Positions 61,095 through 64,000 of a stretch of 64,000 nucleotides of DNA are shown in pieces; positions within the stretch are counted from its first letter, which is position 1, and the number at the start of each line of letters is the position of its first letter. Source of the DNA: Methylosinus sp. Sm6 (lineage in GTDB: Bacteria > Pseudomonadota > Alphaproteobacteria > Rhizobiales > Beijerinckiaceae); NCBI RefSeq assembly GCF_019802345.1, contig NZ_JAINDZ010000016.1, positions 51,173 to 115,172 of the forward strand, written 5' to 3'. The notes under the pieces were generated by a model. That model was not told the DNA's origin and did no database searches. It saw only the letters and a program-made list of their open reading frames with translations. The position numbers and the translations under genes were made by a program.

Positions 61095-64000
61095 ATGACC
61101 TCGATTATCTCGTCCCTCACCGCCACTCAGGTTGCCGGGCTCACCACGACCATCATCGCAAATCTGACCACGACAGATATTGCGGCTCTGACGACGAGCC
61201 AGGCCGCAGCGCTCACCTCGACGCAGCTCAATGCGCTGAACGCCACCGATCTCCAATATTTCGCCACGACGCAGATCGCCGCCCTCTCGGCCAATGCGAT
61301 CGCCGGACTCTCGCTCGCTCAGGTCGAAAATCTCACCGAAACGGAAACCGGCGGTCTGACGACGACGCAGGTCGCCGCGCTGTCGGCCTCGCAGATCGGC
61401 GCGCTGAGCTCGACCGAGCTGCAGGGCTGGTCGACCACCCAGCTCGCCGCCCTCACCTCCAAGCAGGTCGGCGGATTGACGACGACCGCGATCAGCCAGC
61501 TGTCGACGACGCAGATCAGCTCGCTGTCTCAGACCCAGCTCGCCGGCCTCACCAGCACGCAGCTCAATGCGCTCAGCACGGACGATCTCATCGCCGTCAC
61601 CATATCGAGCCTGTCGACCGCGCAGATCGGGGGGTTGAACGCCACCGCGGTCGACAATCTGAGCTCCACCCAGGTTTCGGCGCTCACCTCCTCGCAGGTC
61701 GGCGCGCTGACCTCCTCCGGCTTCGACGCCCTCTCAACCACGGATGTGCAGGGCCTCACCACCACCCAGCTCGCCGGCCTCACCGCCACCCAGATCGGCA
61801 AGCTCTCCACCACCGCCCTCGCCGATCTCTCCACCACCCAGGTCGGTGAGCTGACCGCCACCCAGGTCAAGGGCCTCACCACCACACAGCTCGATGCGCT
61901 GTCCGCGACTTTCCTCGACGCCGTCGACGCCACGAGCCTCACCACAACCCAGGTCGCCGGACTCGACGCCACGGCGATTTCCAATCTGACCACCACTCAG
62001 GTCGCGGCGCTCTCCGCCGCTCAGCTCGGCAGCCTCTCCACCGCCGGCTTCGACGCGCTGACCACCACCGAGGTCCAGGACCTCACCACCACCCAGATCG
62101 CCGGCCTCACCGCCACCCAGATCGGCAAGCTCACCACCACCGCCCTGAATGATCTGTCGACGACCCAGGTCGGCCAGCTCACCGCCACCCAGGTCAAGGG
62201 ACTCACCACCACACAGCTCAACTCGATCGGCGCAACCTTCCTCGACGCCATCGACGCCACGACCCTCACCACCACACAGGTCGCCGGACTCGACGCCACG
62301 GCGATTTCCAATCTCACCACCACCCAGGTCGCGGCGCTCTCCGCCACCCAGCTCGGCAGCCTCTCCACCGCCGGCTTCGACGCGCTGACCACCACCGAGG
62401 TTCAGGACCTCACCACAACGCAGATCGCCGGCCTCACCGCCACCCAGATCGGCAAGCTCTCCACCACCGCCCTGAATGACCTGTCGACGACCCAGGTCGG
62501 CGAGCTGACCGCCACCCAGGTCAAGGGACTCACCACCACACAGCTCAACACGATCGGCGCAACCTTCCTCGACGCCATCGACGCCACGACCCTCACCACC
62601 ACACAGGTCGCCGGCCTCAATGCGACCGCCGTCTCCGATCTCACCACCACCCAGGTCGCGGCGCTCTCTTCCGCACAGATCGGCGCGCTCTCCACCGCCG
62701 GCTTCGATGCGCTGACCACGACAGAGGTTCAGGACCTCACCACAACACAGATCGCCGGCCTCACCGCCACCCAGATCGGCAAGCTCTCCACCACCGCCCT
62801 GAATGACCTGTCGACGACCCAGGTCGGCGAGCTGACCGCCACCCAGGTCAAGGGACTCACCACCACACAGCTCAACACGATCGGCGCGACCTTCCTCGAC
62901 GCCATCGACGCCACGACCCTCACCACAACACAGGTCGCCGGCCTCAATGCGACGGCCGTCTCCGACCTCACCACCACCCAGGTCGCGGCGCTCTCTTCCG
63001 CACAGCTCGGCAGCCTCTCCACCGCCGGCTTCGACGCGCTGACCACCACTGAGGTTCAGGACCTCACCACAACGCAACTCGCCGGCCTCACCGCCACCCA
63101 GATCGGCAAGCTCTCCACCACCGCCCTCGCCGATCTCTCCACCACCCAGGTCGGCGAGCTGACCGCCACCCAGGTCAAGGGCCTCACCACCACACAGCTC
63201 AACACGATCGGCGCGACCTTCCTCGACGCCATCGACGCGACGACCCTCACCACCACACAGGTCGCCGGACTCGACGCCACGGCGATTTCCAATCTGACCA
63301 CCACCCAGGTCGCGGCGCTCTCCGCCGCCCAGCTCGGCGCGCTCTCGACCGCCGGCTTCGACGCGCTGACCACCACTGAGGTTCAGGACCTCACCACAAC
63401 GCAGATCGCCGGCCTCACCGCCACCCAGATCGGCAAGCTCTCCACCACCGCCCTCGCCGATCTCTCCACCACCCAGGTCGGCGAGCTGACCGCCACCCAG
63501 GTCAAGGGCCTCACCACCACACAGCTCAACACGATCGGCGCGACCTTCCTCGACGCCATCGACGCCACGACCCTCACCACCACACAGGTCGCCGGACTCA
63601 ATGCGACGGCCGTCTCCGACCTCACCACCACTCAGGTCGCGGCGCTCTCTTCCGCACAGATCGGCGCGCTCTCGACCGCCGGCTTCGACGCGCTGACCAC
63701 CACCGAGGTTCAGGACCTCACCACCACCCAGATCGCCGGCCTCACCGCCACCCAGATCGGCAAGCTCACCACCACCGCCCTGAATGACCTGTCGACGACC
63801 CAGGTCGGCCAGCTGACCGCCACCCAGGTCAAGGGACTCACCACCACACAGCTCAACACGATCGGCGCGACCTTCCTCGACGCCATCGACGCCACGAGCC
63901 TCACCACAACACAGGTCGCCGGACTCAATGCGACGGCCGTCTCCGACCTCACCACCACCCAGGTCGCGGCGCTCTCCGCCGCCCAGCTCGGCAGCCTCTC
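61095..64000 (+). CDS. Giant octapeptide-repeat protein (5' part; continues beyond window)
   Basis: Unrecognised. From ATG 61095 (GGAG seven bases upstream) the frame stays open for 968 codons to the window edge. Every residue fits octads ending in Leu, with consensus [T/S]-x-[T/S]-Q-[V/I/L]-x-x-L (for example TTTQVAGL, TATQIGKL). Two diverged blocks (octads 1-13, then 61407-61733) are followed by 109-residue units at 61734, 62061, 62388, 62715, 63042, 63369 and 63696 (cut). Each unit is thirteen octads plus one pentapeptide (DATTL type) after the eighth. It has no Cys, few charged residues and no N-terminal signal peptide. The Thr/Ser/Ala/Asp composition and size suggest a secreted surface protein, perhaps a type I substrate whose export signal would be at the missing C-terminus; this is inference. 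Similar LTTxQVxAL repeats are known in large unannotated surface-like proteins. Confidence 0.85.
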   Translation, partial: MTSIISSLTATQVAGLTTTIIANLTTTDIAALTTSQAAALTSTQLNALNATDLQYFATTQIAALSANAIAGLSLAQVENLTETETGGLTTTQVAALSASQIGALSSTELQGWSTTQLAALTSKQVGGLTTTAISQLSTTQISSLSQTQLAGLTSTQLNALSTDDLIAVTISSLSTAQIGGLNATAVDNLSSTQVSALTSSQVGALTSSGFDALSTTDVQGLTTTQLAGLTATQIGKLSTTALADLSTTQVGELTATQVKGLTTTQLDALSATFLDAVDATSLTTTQVAGLDATAISNLTTTQVAALSAAQLGSLSTAGFDALTTTEVQDLTTTQIAGLTATQIGKLTTTALNDLSTTQVGQLTATQVKGLTTTQLNSIGATFLDAIDATTLTTTQVAGLDATAISNLTTTQVAALSATQLGSLSTAGFDALTTTEVQDLTTTQIAGLTATQIGKLSTTALNDLSTTQVGELTATQVKGLTTTQLNTIGATFLDAIDATTLTTTQVAGLNATAVSDLTTTQVAALSSAQIGALSTAGFDALTTTEVQDLTTTQIAGLTATQIGKLSTTALNDLSTTQVGELTATQVKGLTTTQLNTIGATFLDAIDATTLTTTQVAGLNATAVSDLTTTQVAALSSAQLGSLSTAGFDALTTTEVQDLTTTQLAGLTATQIGKLSTTALADLSTTQVGELTATQVKGLTTTQLNTIGATFLDAIDATTLTTTQVAGLDATAISNLTTTQVAALSAAQLGALSTAGFDALTTTEVQDLTTTQIAGLTATQIGKLSTTALADLSTTQVGELTATQVKGLTTTQLNTIGATFLDAIDATTLTTTQVAGLNATAVSDLTTTQVAALSSAQIGALSTAGFDALTTTEVQDLTTTQIAGLTATQIGKLTTTALNDLSTTQVGQLTATQVKGLTTTQLNTIGATFLDAIDATSLTTTQVAGLNATAVSDLTTTQVAALSAAQLGSL
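61407..64000 (+). repeat. 327-bp higher-order tandem repeat array
   Basis: Unit starts at 61407 (diverged), 61734, 62061, 62388, 62715, 63042, 63369 and 63696 are exactly 327 bases apart; the last is cut at 64000. Copies from 62061 onward are nearly identical in DNA and differ mainly by swapped octad variants such as NATAVSDL/DATAISNL and SSAQIGAL/SAAQLGSL. The first copy is the most diverged, which fits growth and homogenisation toward the 3' side. Confidence 0.92.

Noticed and set aside
61734..63077. Long minus-strand frame (447 codons) and a ladder of about 106-codon minus-strand frames spaced by 327 bases
   Set aside because: They are exact mirrors of the plus-strand repeat; the repeat lacks stop-complement codons, so antisense frames stay open. 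No ribosome sites, and the plus frame starts with a proper site.
61095..64000. Resemblance of LTTTQVAAL to the TALE repeat start LTPEQVVAIAS
   Set aside because: Only a short N-capped helix motif is shared; the period is 8 rather than 33-34 residues and no variable di-residue exists.

Overview
The window is GC-rich chromosomal DNA from an alphaproteobacterium, most likely of the order Hyphomicrobiales. This rests on the DUF177-plsX-fabH-ihfA block, the petA-petB-petC order, a FecI/FecR/TonB-receptor cassette and a ROSE-like leader before an hsp20 gene. A methanotroph of the Methylosinus/Methylocystis type is plausible, but no methane-oxidation gene lies in the window, so that placement is inference. 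No insertion sequence, integrase, CRISPR array or prophage was seen. Several genes use GTG or TTG starts, mostly at translationally coupled junctions.

Layout. (1) 1-6238: end of a [NiFe]-hydrogenase maturation operon (hypF 3' end, hypC, hypD, hypE) followed by a HoxA/HupR regulator and a HoxJ/HupT kinase. (2) 6270-17678: an exopolysaccharide locus with flippase, three glycosyltransferases, a Wzc/GumC-like chain-length protein, a Wzy-like polymerase, a double alpha/beta hydrolase and a secreted GH5 glucanase. It is followed by tRNA-Arg(CCT). (3) 18017-29784: a metal-uptake region. It holds a siderophore-type TonB receptor with a frameshifted small Cys-containing gene upstream, a divergent two-component system, MarC, Hsp20, a second copy of the small Cys-containing family, and an ECF sigma/FecR/STN-TonB receptor cassette with a methionine-rich loop. 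(4) 29896-44847: housekeeping genes: uvrC-pgsA-moaD-moaE, a lytic transglycosylase, bamE, DUF177-plsX-fabH-ihfA, an MFS transporter, radA, cvpA and purF. (5) 45058-48971: a LemA plus M48-like pair whose peptidase has lost zinc ligands, a divergent pspA, and an orphan FitA-like antitoxin. (6) 49041-60618: the cytochrome bc1 operon, a DUF202 protein, a split YeeE/YedE pair, a FadL-type porin, a DMT exporter, a flavin reductase and an M3 peptidase.

(7) 61095 to the window end: the 5' part of a very large gene that encodes almost nothing but octapeptides of the form [T/S]-x-[T/S]-Q-[V/I/L]-x-x-L. They are organised into a 327-bp (109-residue) higher-order repeat of thirteen octads plus one pentapeptide, with at least six full near-identical copies after two diverged ones. 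The frame stays open to the last base. This is the most unusual object in the window; its function cannot be read from the sequence seen here.
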